DNA of 64,000 nt from Kineococcus rubinsiae. Lineage in GTDB: Bacteria > Actinomycetota > Actinomycetes > Actinomycetales > Kineococcaceae. This document shows, piece by piece, positions 18,000-28,776 of the stretch. The notes beneath the pieces are model-generated. The model was not told the DNA's origin. It searched no databases and saw nothing but the letters and a program-made list of their open reading frames with translations. The stretch lies in NCBI RefSeq assembly GCF_011839805.1, contig NZ_VWPY01000011.1, forward strand, positions 1 through 64,000, written 5' to 3'. The translations under genes and the position numbers were made by a program. How positions within the stretch are numbered: position 1 is the stretch's first letter; each line of letters opens with the position of its first letter.

Positions 18000-18371
18000 G
18001 CCGGATCCTGTGCCCGCCCGCACCTCTCGGTGCGGGCGGCGGCGGTCATCCCTCTACGACGTGCGTTGCCGCACGCCTCCAGCGACCTACCCGGCAGCTC
18101 GGGCGGGCCGCCCTCGAACGCTGCCTGTCTGGTCTTGCTCCGGGTGGGGTTTGCCGAGCCGCGCCGGTCACCCGGCGCGCTGGTGGTCTCTTGCACCACC
18201 GTTTCACCCTTACCGCCCCCGCTCGCGCGGAGGTGGCGGTCTGTTCTCTGTGGCACTTTCCCGCGGGTCACCCCGGGTGGGTGTTACCCACCACCCTGCC
18301 CTTCGGAGTCCGGACTTTCCTCGGCGGACCGGTCTCCCGGCCCGACGCGACCGCCCGGCCGACTCGTCCAC
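17980..18371 (-). ncRNA. rnpB: RNase P RNA (bacterial class A)
   Basis: The minus strand carries the universally conserved 5' element GAGGAAAGTCCGGACTCC (complement of 18305-18322), internal CRIV/CRV-type segments, and the 3' element ACAGGATCCGGCTTACAG (complement of 17994-18011). The ends, GTGGACGAGTCGGCC and GGCCGGCTCGTCCAC, pair as helix P1 with a single G-U, which fixes the mature RNA at about 392 nt. A TAGGCT -10 box at 18376-18381 puts the start at about 18371. It is the catalytic subunit that matures tRNA 5' ends. Its 3' end overlaps the RidA coding sequence by about 20 nt. Confidence 0.97.
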
Positions 18372-18375
18372 GAGC

Positions 18376-18397
18376 AGCCTAGCCCAGGACGTAGGCT
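18376..18397. promoter_or_regulatory. Head-to-head -10 boxes of rnpB and yaaA
   Basis: TAGGCT on the minus strand (18376-18381) serves rnpB and TAGGCT on the plus strand (18392-18397) lies 8 nt before the yaaA GTG. The two hexamers face away from each other with 10 bp between them, so each polymerase would cover the other's start region. Confidence 0.55.
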
Positions 18398-18405
18398 CGC
18401 CGATC

Positions 18406-19161
18406 GTGCTCGTGCTGCTCCCCCCGTCGGAGACCAAGTGGGCGGGGCCCGCGCGCGGGCGCCCGGTCGCCCTCGACCGACTGTCCTTCCCCGCGCTGAC
18501 CGAGGCCCGCGAGCAGGTGCTCGACGCGCTCGTCGCGGTCTCCGCGCGGCCCGACGCGACCGCCGTGCTCGGCACGAGCGAGGGCCTCGCCGACGTCGTC
18601 GCGGCCAACACCACGCTGCGCCACCGGCCCGCGGCCCCCGCGGCCGCCGTGTACCGCGGGGTCCTCTACGACGCCCTCGACCTGCCGTCGCTGCCCGCGG
18701 CCGCGGCCCGGCGGGTGCTCGTCGTCTCGGCGCTGTGGGGCGCGCTGCACCCGCGCGACCGCGTGCCCGGCTACCGCCTCTCGATGGGCACCGACCTGCC
18801 GGGGCCGGGGCCGCTGGCCGCGTTCTGGCGGCGGCACCTCACCGGCGTGCTCCAGGAACCGGGCGTCGTCGTCGACTGCCGCTCCGCCGCGTACGCGGCC
18901 GCCTGGACGCCCGACGCGGCGACGGCGGCCCGGACCGCGGCCGTGCGGGTGCTCTCGGGCGGGCAGGTCGTCTCCCACGCCGCCAAGCACACCCGCGGGC
19001 TCGTCGCCCGGCACCTGCTGACCCGCCCGGGCCGGCCACCGCGCTCCGTCGCCGCCCTGGCCGGGGCGGTGGGCGAGGCGTTCGACGTCGAGCTGCTCGC
19101 CCCCGCCCGCCCCGGCACCCCGTGGACGCTGCAGGTCCAGGCCCCCACGACGGGCGCCTGA
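18406..19161 (+). CDS. yaaA: YaaA-family peroxide stress protein
   Basis: A 251-residue DUF328/YaaA protein. It starts LVLLPPSETKWAGP (the conserved LLPPSE-K opening), and has RVLVVSALWGALHPRDRVPGYRLSMG near residue 105, which carries the family's GYR-L motif, and VVSHAAKHTRG near 190. In E. coli YaaA limits intracellular iron and DNA damage under hydrogen peroxide; the fold binds DNA. GTG 18406 is chosen as it gives the exact family N-terminus. It is followed after 1 nt by an anion permease gene, so both may be one transcript. Confidence 0.9.
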   Translation: MLVLLPPSETKWAGPARGRPVALDRLSFPALTEAREQVLDALVAVSARPDATAVLGTSEGLADVVAANTTLRHRPAAPAAAVYRGVLYDALDLPSLPAAAARRVLVVSALWGALHPRDRVPGYRLSMGTDLPGPGPLAAFWRRHLTGVLQEPGVVVDCRSAAYAAAWTPDAATAARTAAVRVLSGGQVVSHAAKHTRGLVARHLLTRPGRPPRSVAALAGAVGEAFDVELLAPARPGTPWTLQVQAPTTGA

Positions 19162-19162
19162 G

Positions 19163-20311
19163 GTGTGGTGGATCGCCGGCCTCGCGGGGCTGGCGTGCGC
19201 CGTCACCGGTCTGCTCAGCATGGACGAGGCCCTCGAGGTCGGCCGCCGGGCCGGGCCCGTCCTGGCCTTTCTCGTCGCCGTCACGGTCGTGGCCGAGCTC
19301 GCCGACGCGGCCGGGGTCTTCGACGCCGCCGCGCGCCTGGCCGCGCGCGCCGGGCGGGGCCGCACGTGGCTGCTGTGGCTGCTCGTCGTCGCCCTGGGGA
19401 CGCTCGCGACGGTGGTCCTGTCCCTGGACACCACGGCGGTCCTCCTGACGCCCGTCGTCCTGGCGCTGGCGGCCCAGCTGCGCCTGGACCCGCTGCCCTT
19501 CGCGGTCACGACGGTGTGGCTGGCCAACACCGCGTCGCTGCTGCTGCCCGTCTCCAACCTCACCAACCTGCTGGCGCTGGACCGCCTCGCGGCCTTCGGC
19601 GACTCGGGGGTGGCGACCTTCGTCGGGCTGTCCTGGGCGCCGTTCCTCGCCGGCCTGCTCGGCGCCGTGCTCGTCCTCGGTCTCGTCTACCGGCGGCGCC
19701 TGCGCGGCACCTACGGCGAGCCGCCGCCCGCCGAGCCGCGCGACCCGGTCCTGTTCCGCACCGCGGCCGTCGTCTGCTGCCTGCTGGCGCCCGCCTTCGT
19801 CAGCGGCATCACGCCGGCCATCCCCGCCGGGATCGCGGCCGTCGTCCTGATCGCGGTGTTCGCGTGGCGGCGGCGCGAGGCGCTGCGCCCCGCGCTGCTG
19901 CCGTGGCAGACGGTGGTCCTCGTCGCCGGGCTGTTCCTCGTCGTGCAGACGCTGCAGGCCCACGGCCTGGACCGGCTGCTCGCGCCGGTCGCCGGCACCG
20001 GGGAGGGCTTCGGGGCGCACCTGCGGCTCGCGGCCACGTCGGCGCTCACGGCCAACGCCGTCGACAACCTGCCCGCCTACCTGGCCGTCGAGCCGCTGGC
20101 GGGCAGCGCGTCCCGGCTCGTCGCCGTCCTCATCGGCGTCAACCTCGGGCCGCTCGTGACGCCCTGGGCGTCGCTCGCGACGCTGCTGTGGCTCGAGCGC
20201 TGCCGCGCCCGCGGCGTGCGCATCTCGCTGCCCCGCTTCGCCGCCCTCGGCCTCCTCGGCGCGGTGGTCTGCGTCGTCGCCGCGACCGCGGCGCTCCAGC
20301 TGACGGCCTGA
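19163..20311 (+). CDS. SLC13/ArsB-superfamily permease
   Basis: A 382-residue polytopic membrane protein with about ten helices. The ion-transporter superfamily signatures are present twice: LSLDTTAVLLTPVVLAL with ANTASLLLPVSNLTNLLAL in the first half (residues 90-140), and ATSALTANAVDNLPAYLAVEPL with IGVNLGPLVTPWASLATLLWL in the second (290-350). These inverted repeats bind the anion. ArsB, NhaD and SLC13 members export arsenite or import sulfate/dicarboxylate; no ars genes are nearby, so the substrate is open. Its GTG begins 1 nt after the yaaA stop. Confidence 0.85.
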   Translation: MWWIAGLAGLACAVTGLLSMDEALEVGRRAGPVLAFLVAVTVVAELADAAGVFDAAARLAARAGRGRTWLLWLLVVALGTLATVVLSLDTTAVLLTPVVLALAAQLRLDPLPFAVTTVWLANTASLLLPVSNLTNLLALDRLAAFGDSGVATFVGLSWAPFLAGLLGAVLVLGLVYRRRLRGTYGEPPPAEPRDPVLFRTAAVVCCLLAPAFVSGITPAIPAGIAAVVLIAVFAWRRREALRPALLPWQTVVLVAGLFLVVQTLQAHGLDRLLAPVAGTGEGFGAHLRLAATSALTANAVDNLPAYLAVEPLAGSASRLVAVLIGVNLGPLVTPWASLATLLWLERCRARGVRISLPRFAALGLLGAVVCVVAATAALQLTA

Positions 20312-20334
20312 GCACCCGGCCCTAGTCTTCCGGG

Positions 20335-20898
20335 GTGCTCGTGTGGCTGAACGGTCCGCACGGCGTCGGGGGCTCCAGCACGGCGGCGGCCCTGCGGGCG
20401 CTCGTGCCGGGCACGCGCGCGGTCGAGCTGCCCCGGGTGGCGACCCGGCTCGGGCGGGTCGTGGACCGGCTGCCGCGCCGCTTCGTGCCGGACGTCGCGT
20501 CGCTGCCCCCCGCGAGCGTGTCCGCCGCGCGGGCCGCCCTCGTGGGCGCCTGCGTCCTCGCGCACACCGCACCCCCGCACCGCGAGGACCGGCTCGTCGT
20601 CGTCGCCGCCACCGTGCTGGACCCCGACCGCCTCGACACCCTGCTCGACGACCTCCGCACGCGCCTGGACGTCCTGCACGTCACGCTGCACGCCTCGGCC
20701 CCCGAGCTCGCCCGGCGCATCACGCGGGACGCGGGGAACCCCTCGGCGCGCGCCCGGCGCCTCGCCCGCATCCCCGCCTACGAACGCGCGGCCCCCGCCT
20801 TGGCCGGGCACGGGCCCGTCATCAGCACCGACCGCCGCAGCGTCGAGGAGGTCGCAGCCGTCGTGGCCGCGCTCGTGGCCCGCCGCCGCGAGGGCTAG
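20335..20898 (+). CDS. P-loop NTPase-like protein with degenerate Walker A
   Basis: A 187-residue protein similar in plan to small actinobacterial AAA_33/nucleotide-kinase-like proteins: LVWLNGPHGVGGSSTAAAL at the N-terminus, an Asp-containing strand (RLVVVAATVLD), and late helices. The usual GxxGxGK[ST] loop reads GPHGVGGSST, so the phosphate-binding Lys is absent. The protein may bind nucleotide weakly or not at all, or act as a regulatory pseudo-kinase. TAGTCT (20323-20328) lies 6 nt before the GTG, suggesting leaderless expression. It converges on the RNase H gene with 9 nt between stops. Confidence 0.7.
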   Translation: MLVWLNGPHGVGGSSTAAALRALVPGTRAVELPRVATRLGRVVDRLPRRFVPDVASLPPASVSAARAALVGACVLAHTAPPHREDRLVVVAATVLDPDRLDTLLDDLRTRLDVLHVTLHASAPELARRITRDAGNPSARARRLARIPAYERAAPALAGHGPVISTDRRSVEEVAAVVAALVARRREG

Positions 20899-20907
20899 AC
20901 CGGCCCC

Positions 20908-22038
20908 TCAGACGCGGTTGACGGCCAGCACCTCGGACGTCCCGTCCGCCCAGAGCCGCAGCAGGCTCCGCGAGCCCGGGTCGACGTGGATCGAGCGCTG
21001 CACCGAGGCGGGCGCCCCCAGGCACGCGCGCAGCAGCGCCCGCACCGGGTCGCCGTGGCTGACGAGCACGACGCGCCGCCCCGCCCAGCGCGCGACGAGC
21101 CGCTCCCGGGCCACCTGCACGCGCTGCTCGACCGCGCGCAGCGACTCCCCGCCGGGGGGCGCGACGTCGGGCGAGTCCGCCCACGCCGCGTACTCGGCGG
21201 GCCAGCGGCGCACGACCTCCACGGCGCGCGAGCCGTCCCACTCGCCGAAGTCGGTCTCGTCCCACTGCGGGTCGACCAGCAGCTCCGCGCCGACGGAGCC
21301 CGCGATGACCTCCGCCGTCTGGCGGGCGCGGCGCATCGAGGAGCTGATGACGACGTCGGCGCCGACCACCTCGGCGCACGCCGCCGCCGAGGCCGCCTCG
21401 GCGAGACCCGCCTCCGTGAGCTCGGGGTCGCTGCCGTGTCGGCCGGAGATGCGGCGCTCCTCGGTGTGCAGGGTCGAGCCGTGCCGGACGAGGACCAGGG
21501 TCAGCGGCTGCCCGCGGTCCGGTGCCGGGCCGGGCGCCTTCACCGCGGCGGGGGCGGTCGTCTCCGCCTGCGCCGCCGCCGGTGTCGTCGTCCGCTGCCA
21601 CTCGCGCCCGGCCGCCGCGGCGTCCATGGCCTCGTTGGCGAGGCGGTCGGCGTGGGAGTTCTGCGCGCGCGGGATCCACCCGAAGGTGACCCGGCCCGCG
21701 GGCAGCAGGGCGCGGGCCTCGCTCGCCAGCCGCCGCATGTCCTCGTGCTTGACCTGCCAGCGGCCGGACATCTGCTCGACGACGAGCTTGGAGTCCATCC
21801 GCACGTCCAGCGTCGCGTCGGGGTCGATGCTGAGGGCGGCCTTGACCCCCGCGAGCATCCCCCGGTACTCGGCGACGTTGTTCGTCGCGCGGCCGATGGA
21901 CTCGGCGACCTCGGCCAGCACCTCGCCGCTCGCGGCGTCGCGCACGACCGCCCCGAAGCCCGCCGGGCCCGGGTTGCCGCGCGAGCCGCCGTCGGCCTCG
22001 ACGCGCAACGTCCGCCCGGAGCCGCGGGCGGGGCTCAC
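20908..22038 (-). CDS. Bifunctional RNase H / histidine acid phosphatase
   Basis: A 376-residue fusion. Residues 1-145 form an RNase HI domain with catalytic Asp in EADGGSRGNPGPAGFG, Glu in NNVAEYRGML, Asp in VRMDSKLVVEQ and Asp in QNSHADRLANEA. After an Ala/Thr-rich linker, residues 175-376 form a phosphoglycerate-mutase-like phosphatase with LVLVRHGST, the ETDFGEWDG segment and VSHGDPVRALLR. The same fusion (Rv2228c type) is widespread in actinobacteria and degrades RNA-DNA hybrids while its phosphatase part acts on cobalamin or other phosphoesters. The GTG overlaps the upstream zinc-ribbon gene's stop by 4 nt. Confidence 0.95.
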   Translation of the reverse strand: MSPARGSGRTLRVEADGGSRGNPGPAGFGAVVRDAASGEVLAEVAESIGRATNNVAEYRGMLAGVKAALSIDPDATLDVRMDSKLVVEQMSGRWQVKHEDMRRLASEARALLPAGRVTFGWIPRAQNSHADRLANEAMDAAAAGREWQRTTTPAAAQAETTAPAAVKAPGPAPDRGQPLTLVLVRHGSTLHTEERRISGRHGSDPELTEAGLAEAASAAACAEVVGADVVISSSMRRARQTAEVIAGSVGAELLVDPQWDETDFGEWDGSRAVEVVRRWPAEYAAWADSPDVAPPGGESLRAVEQRVQVARERLVARWAGRRVVLVSHGDPVRALLRACLGAPASVQRSIHVDPGSRSLLRLWADGTSEVLAVNRV

Positions 22039-22790
22039 AGCCCGGACTCCTCCGTGCGCACGAGGATCCGCCCGCACTCCTCGTGCAGGACGACCTCGTC
22101 CGGTGCGGTGGAGCGCAGGTCGGAGATGTCGGAGGAGGACAGCTCGAACATGCATCCCGTGCAGCGGCGGGCCCGCAGCAGGGCGGCGCCGACGCCGCCG
22201 TTGCGGGCGCGCACCTTCTCGTAGAGCTGCACGAGGGGAACGTCGATGCCCATCGCCACGGCCTCGCGGCGGGCGGCCGTGCCGCGCTCCTCGTCGGCGA
22301 TGGCGGTCAGCGCCTCGTCGCGGCGGAGGGTGACGGCCTCGACGGACGCCGCGAGCTCGGCCTCGCGCGCCGCGACCTCGGCGGCGGCGGCCTGCGCCTG
22401 CTCGAGGCGCTCCATGACCTCGAGCTCCTCGTCCTCCAGCACGCCCTGGCGGCGGCCGAGGGACTCGAGCTCGTGCTGCAGGAGCTGCAGGTCCTTGGCG
22501 CTGCCGGCGCCGGACTCGAGGCGCTTGGTGTTGCGCGCCACGCGGTCACGGACGAGCTGGACGTCGGCCTCGGCCTTGGCGACGAGGCGCTCGACGTCGA
22601 AGACGACGGTGCGGGCGGCGACGCCGGTGTCAGCGACGGTGCGCTGCTCGGCGAGCAGCGCGTCGAGCTCCTTCTGCTCGGGCAGCGTCGCGCGCCGGTG
22701 CGCCAGCTGCGCGAGGCGGGAGTCGACGGTCTGCAGGTCCAGCAGCTTCTGCTGGTCGATCGCCGGGGCCTTGGGCACGCGAGCGGTCAC
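22035..22790 (-). CDS. Coiled-coil zinc-ribbon protein (CT398/DUF164 type)
   Basis: A 251-residue protein: residues 10-180 are a long antiparallel coiled coil rich in Glu, Ala and Arg, and the C-terminus is a zinc ribbon, RRCTGCMFELSSSDISDL followed by VVLHEECGRILV. The ribbon ligands read C-x2-C and H-x2-C, so one usual Cys is His. Members are thought to act as nucleic-acid or trafficking adaptors; function is not defined. It lies between NIF3 and RNase H genes with 4-nt overlaps on both sides, an order kept in mycobacteria. GGAGA precedes the GTG. Confidence 0.88.
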   Translation of the reverse strand: MTARVPKAPAIDQQKLLDLQTVDSRLAQLAHRRATLPEQKELDALLAEQRTVADTGVAARTVVFDVERLVAKAEADVQLVRDRVARNTKRLESGAGSAKDLQLLQHELESLGRRQGVLEDEELEVMERLEQAQAAAAEVAAREAELAASVEAVTLRRDEALTAIADEERGTAARREAVAMGIDVPLVQLYEKVRARNGGVGAALLRARRCTGCMFELSSSDISDLRSTAPDEVVLHEECGRILVRTEESGL

Positions 22791-23671
22791 TCTCCTCGGC
22801 TGGGGACGCGCAGCGTCCAGGGATCGGTGCGCGTGGTGGACACGTGGGCCCCAACCGTACGGCCGCGCGAGGCCAGGTCCGCCACCAGCCGGTCCGCGCA
22901 GCCCGCGAGCCACGGCCACTCGCTGGCCCAGTGCGCGACGTCGACGAGGTGCGGGCGCCCGTCCCCCGGCCCCGAGGTCGCCGTCTCGCGCGCCTCCCCC
23001 GCCGGGTGGTGGCGCAGGTCGGCCGTGACGAAGACGTCGGCGCCGCTGGCGCGCACCGCGTCGAACAGGCTGTCGCCCGAGCCGCCGCACACCGCGACGC
23101 GCTGGACCAGGGCGTCGGCGTCGCCCGCGACCCGCACGCCCTGCTCGGTGGCGGGCAGCACCTCGGCGACCCGGTCGGCGAAGTCGCCCAGGCGCACGGG
23201 CTCGGCGAGCGTGCCGACGCGGCCGATGCCCAGCTCGGGGTGGTCCGGGTGCGCGGCCAGGGGTTCCAGCGGGACCAGGTCGTCGAGGTCCAGGATGCGC
23301 GCGAGGGCGTCGGAGACGCCGGGGCTCGCGGCGTCGGCGTTGGTGTGCGCGACGTAGAGGGCGCAGCCGGCCGCGAGGAGGCGGTGCACGACGCGGCCCT
23401 TGGGCGTGGTCGCCGCCACCGACGTGACGGGACGCAGGAACAGCGGGTGGTGCACGAGCAGCAGGTCGGCGCCCCGGGCGATCGCCTCGTCGACGACCTC
23501 CTCGACGGGGTCCACGGCGAGCAGCACGGTGCGCACGGGGGCGTCCGGGTCGCCCGCGACGAGCCCGACGGCGTCCCAGGACTGCGCCCACGCGAGCGGG
23601 TGGCGGGTCTCCAGCGCCTCGACGACCTCGGCGAGGGTGGGGGCGGGCGGGTCAGCGGGAGGGGTCGACAC
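22787..23671 (-). CDS. NIF3-family dinuclear metal-centre protein
   Basis: A 294-residue NIF3/DUF34 protein, sometimes labelled GTP cyclohydrolase I type 2. It has WAQSWDAVGLVAGDP near residue 30, the metal-binding GADLLLVHHPLFLRPV with paired His near 70, ALYVAHTNADAASPGVSDALA near 105, and a late HxxxE-type region VDVAHWASEWPW. It is the first gene of the operon NIF3 - zinc ribbon - RNase H. TAGGGT lies 8 nt before its GTG. The family is universal and its activity is still unclear. Confidence 0.92.
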   Translation of the reverse strand: MSTPPADPPAPTLAEVVEALETRHPLAWAQSWDAVGLVAGDPDAPVRTVLLAVDPVEEVVDEAIARGADLLLVHHPLFLRPVTSVAATTPKGRVVHRLLAAGCALYVAHTNADAASPGVSDALARILDLDDLVPLEPLAAHPDHPELGIGRVGTLAEPVRLGDFADRVAEVLPATEQGVRVAGDADALVQRVAVCGGSGDSLFDAVRASGADVFVTADLRHHPAGEARETATSGPGDGRPHLVDVAHWASEWPWLAGCADRLVADLASRGRTVGAHVSTTRTDPWTLRVPSRGE

Positions 23672-23727
23672 GGCTCAGCACCCTAGGGCGCCGGACCGCG
23701 GTGGCGCCGGGGGAACGCCGGAGGAGG

Positions 23728-23800
23728 TGGGCCCGGCCGGGCTCGAACCGACGACAGCCGCGGTGTAAGCGCGGTGCTCTACCAACTGAGCTACAGGCCC
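23728..23800 (-). tRNA. tRNA-Val (anticodon UAC)
   Basis: The minus strand folds into a complete cloverleaf: acceptor GGGCCTG/CGGGCCC with one T-G pair, D arm TAGCTCAGTTGGTAGAGC, anticodon stem CCGCG/CGCGG with loop CTTACAC (anticodon TAC), and T arm with GGTTCGAGC. CCA is not fully encoded (ACC follows). It decodes GUA valine codons, rare in this genome. Confidence 0.96.
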
Positions 23801-23846
23801 CCGGCCCGGGCGCGAGCGGCGCGGGCCGCTCCACCGTACGCCGGGC

Positions 23847-24296
23847 TCAGCCGCGGCGGGGCAGCTGCTCCAGCGCACCGAGGTGCTCCTGGAGCGTGCG
23901 GGCCCGGTCGTGCGGGTGGCGCAGCGACCACCACGTCGTGCCCGCGGAGTCCACGAGCACGGAGAGCCGGCAGGAGACGCCGAGCTCCTCGTCGAAGGCG
24001 CCCAGGGCCCGCGAGACCGCGCCGTGGGGCCAGAAGTCCGACAGCAGCGGGAACGGGTAGTCCCCGGCCTCCGACCACGCGCGCAGGGACGGCACGGGGT
24101 CGCAGGACAGGGCGGCCACCTGGACGCCGGCGTCGTCGAACGCGGCGACCGAGGCCGCCAGCGCCCCGAGCTCGGCGGAGCAGTGCGTGGAGAAGGCCGC
24201 GGGCACGAGCACGAGGAGCGCGGGCCCCTCGGCCCACAGCTCCCCGAGCCGCACCGCGGATCCGTGCTGGTCGCGGAGGACGGTGTCCGCGGGCAC
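23847..24296 (-). CDS. AhpE-like peroxiredoxin
   Basis: A 149-residue thiol peroxidase. The peroxidatic Cys lies in LVLVPAAFSTHCSAELGAL, a P-x3-S-x2-C form of the usual P-x3-T-x2-C motif. The segment YPFPLLSDFWPHGAVSRALGAFDEELG is nearly diagnostic for the AhpE subgroup, one-Cys enzymes that reduce alkyl hydroperoxides and peroxynitrite. The C-terminus carries an aromatic pair (GTTWWSLRHPHD). It follows the DUF3052 gene by 11 nt in the same direction. The N-terminus is short relative to AhpE because the GTG start skips the usual PDF segment. Confidence 0.92.
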   Translation of the reverse strand: MPADTVLRDQHGSAVRLGELWAEGPALLVLVPAAFSTHCSAELGALAASVAAFDDAGVQVAALSCDPVPSLRAWSEAGDYPFPLLSDFWPHGAVSRALGAFDEELGVSCRLSVLVDSAGTTWWSLRHPHDRARTLQEHLGALEQLPRRG

Positions 24297-24307
24297 CAGG
24301 GGCAGGC

Positions 24308-24736
24308 TCAGCGGCGGTCGCTCTTGGGCGTCGTCATGCGCGTGCCGGCCCAGTTGCCCGAGGCGCTGACGCTGCTGGTCGCGTGGAGGCCCGCCGTGGG
24401 GGCCGCCTCGTCGATCTCGCCGGGGGGCACGTGGCCCGGGCGACCCTTCTTCGGGGTCAGGAGCCAGACGATGCCGCCGTCGGCGAGGTTGGTCACCGTG
24501 TCCACGAGGGCGTCGACGAGGTCGCCGTCACCGTCGCGGAACCAGCAGATGACCACGTCGGCCACCTCGTCGGCGTCCTCGTCGAGCAGCTCGCTGCCGA
24601 CGGTGTCCTCGACGGCCCGGCGGAAGTCGTCGTCGACGCCTTCGTCCCAGCCGAGCTCCTGGACGAGCTGGCCGGGCTTGAAGCCCAGCTTGGCCACTGC
24701 TGCCTGGTCGGCGGCAGGGTCCGCGGTCGCGCTCAC
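24308..24736 (-). CDS. DUF3052-family protein
   Basis: A 142-residue acidic protein. It has KLGFKPGQLVQELGWDEGVDDDFRRAVEDTVG in the first half and the hallmark GGIVWLLTPKKGRPGHVPPGEIDEAAPTAGLHATSS near residues 85-120. DUF3052 proteins are restricted to actinobacteria, usually beside aceE and a peroxiredoxin exactly as here, and have no assigned function. GTG start with AGGACAGCAG upstream. Shares a probable transcript with the peroxiredoxin gene. Confidence 0.9.
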   Translation of the reverse strand: MSATADPAADQAAVAKLGFKPGQLVQELGWDEGVDDDFRRAVEDTVGSELLDEDADEVADVVICWFRDGDGDLVDALVDTVTNLADGGIVWLLTPKKGRPGHVPPGEIDEAAPTAGLHATSSVSASGNWAGTRMTTPKSDRR

Positions 24737-24931
24737 CTGCTGTCCTACCTCTCCCTCAGGTCCGCCCGGAGGGGACCGCGGTGGGCGCCGACGGGTCGCG
24801 CCGACGCCTCTGGACGGCCTAGTCCAGCGGAGAACCCCCCCGGCGCGCAAGGCGTGGCCCTCGCGGACCCCGCCGCCGGGACCTCGACCCGCCCGCCGTG
24901 CGGCACCCGCCAGGCGTGACAGCCTGGGCGG

Positions 24932-25816
24932 ATGGGACGGGTCACGACGCGCACGCGCACCGAACGCCTCGACGCCGCGGCGGGGACGCGGACGCCGCGC
25001 CCGGACACGCTGGCGGTCGAGGAACCGCTCCAGATCACCGTCTCCGGGGAGCCGCTGACGGTCACGATGCGCACGCCGGGGGACGACTTCGACCTCGTCC
25101 TGGGCTTCCTGCACGCCGAGGGCCTGGTCTCCGGGGCCGGGGACGTGACCGCGATGCGGCACTGCACGGACCTCGGCGAGGACGGTCAGCCCACCTTCAA
25201 CGTGGTGGAGGTCACGCCCCGCCCGGGCAGCCGGCTGGTCACCGACCGGGTCGCGCGGCCCTTCACGACGACCTCGGCCTGCGGCGTCTGCGGCACCGCG
25301 AGCGTCGACGACGTCCTGGACCGCACCGTCCACCCGCTCGCCGAGGACGACGTCAGCGTCCCCCTGGAGCTGCTCGCGTCCCTGCCCGACGTGCTGCGCT
25401 CGGCGCAGGCCGCCTTCGAGCGCACGGGCGGGCTGCACGCCGCGGGGCTGTTCACCGCCGACGGGCGCCTGGAGTGCCTGCGCGAGGACGTGGGCCGGCA
25501 CAACGCCGTCGACAAGGTCGTCGGCTGGGCGCTGCGGGAGGGCCGCGTGCCCCTGCGCTCGCGCATCCTGCTGGTCAGCGGCCGGGCGAGCTTCGAGCTG
25601 GTGCAGAAGGCGGCCGTGGCGGGCGTCCCCGTGCTCGCCGCGGTGTCGGCGCCGTCGTCGCTGGCCGTGTCCCTGGCCCGCGAGACGGGCATGACCCTCG
25701 TCGGCTTCCTGCGCCCCCCGACCGCCAACGTCTACGCCGGCGGGCACCGCGTGCGGGTCGGCGGGGCCACCGCACAGCCGGTCGCGGCCGCCGTCGCGGC
25801 CGTCGGCGGCACCTGA
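24932..25816 (+). CDS. fdhD: FdhD, formate dehydrogenase sulfurtransferase
   Basis: A 294-residue FdhD protein, which passes sulfur from a cysteine desulfurase to the molybdenum cofactor of formate dehydrogenases. The catalytic Cys pair is in TTSACGVCGTASVDD near residue 113; other family segments are DFDLVLGFLHAEGLV, ERTGGLHAAGLFTADG, REDVGRHNAVDKVVGW and RASFELVQKAAVAGVPVLAAVSAPSSLAV. CAGCCT (24920-24925) lies 6 nt before the ATG, a leaderless arrangement. No formate dehydrogenase gene is in the window, so the client enzyme is elsewhere. Confidence 0.95.
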   Translation: MGRVTTRTRTERLDAAAGTRTPRPDTLAVEEPLQITVSGEPLTVTMRTPGDDFDLVLGFLHAEGLVSGAGDVTAMRHCTDLGEDGQPTFNVVEVTPRPGSRLVTDRVARPFTTTSACGVCGTASVDDVLDRTVHPLAEDDVSVPLELLASLPDVLRSAQAAFERTGGLHAAGLFTADGRLECLREDVGRHNAVDKVVGWALREGRVPLRSRILLVSGRASFELVQKAAVAGVPVLAAVSAPSSLAVSLARETGMTLVGFLRPPTANVYAGGHRVRVGGATAQPVAAAVAAVGGT

Positions 25817-25923
25817 GGACAGGTCCCGCCCGACCTGGCGCGGACGGCGGGGCGCGGGACGCCTAACCTGGGGCCGTGCCCGCTGACCGCGGGCCCACCT
25901 ACTCCAGCGGGAGGACCACCACC

Positions 25924-28677
<2,754 letters not shown>

Positions 28678-28686
28678 TCCGCTGAC

Positions 28687-28732
28687 GACGACGAAGGCCC
28701 CGCACCGGTGACGGTGCGGGGCCTTCGTCGTC
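28687..28732. terminator. Bidirectional terminator of aceE and the TPR-like gene
   Basis: A perfect 21-bp stem with a GUGA tetraloop (28708-28711) lies 10 nt past the aceE stop and 44 nt past the stop of the convergent gene. The stem ends CCTTCGTCGTC on the plus strand. Its length and symmetry suit termination from both sides. Confidence 0.92.
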
Positions 28733-28776
28733 CTGGGCCGGTGCTGCGTGCCCCGGCGCGGCGGTGCTGCGTGCGG

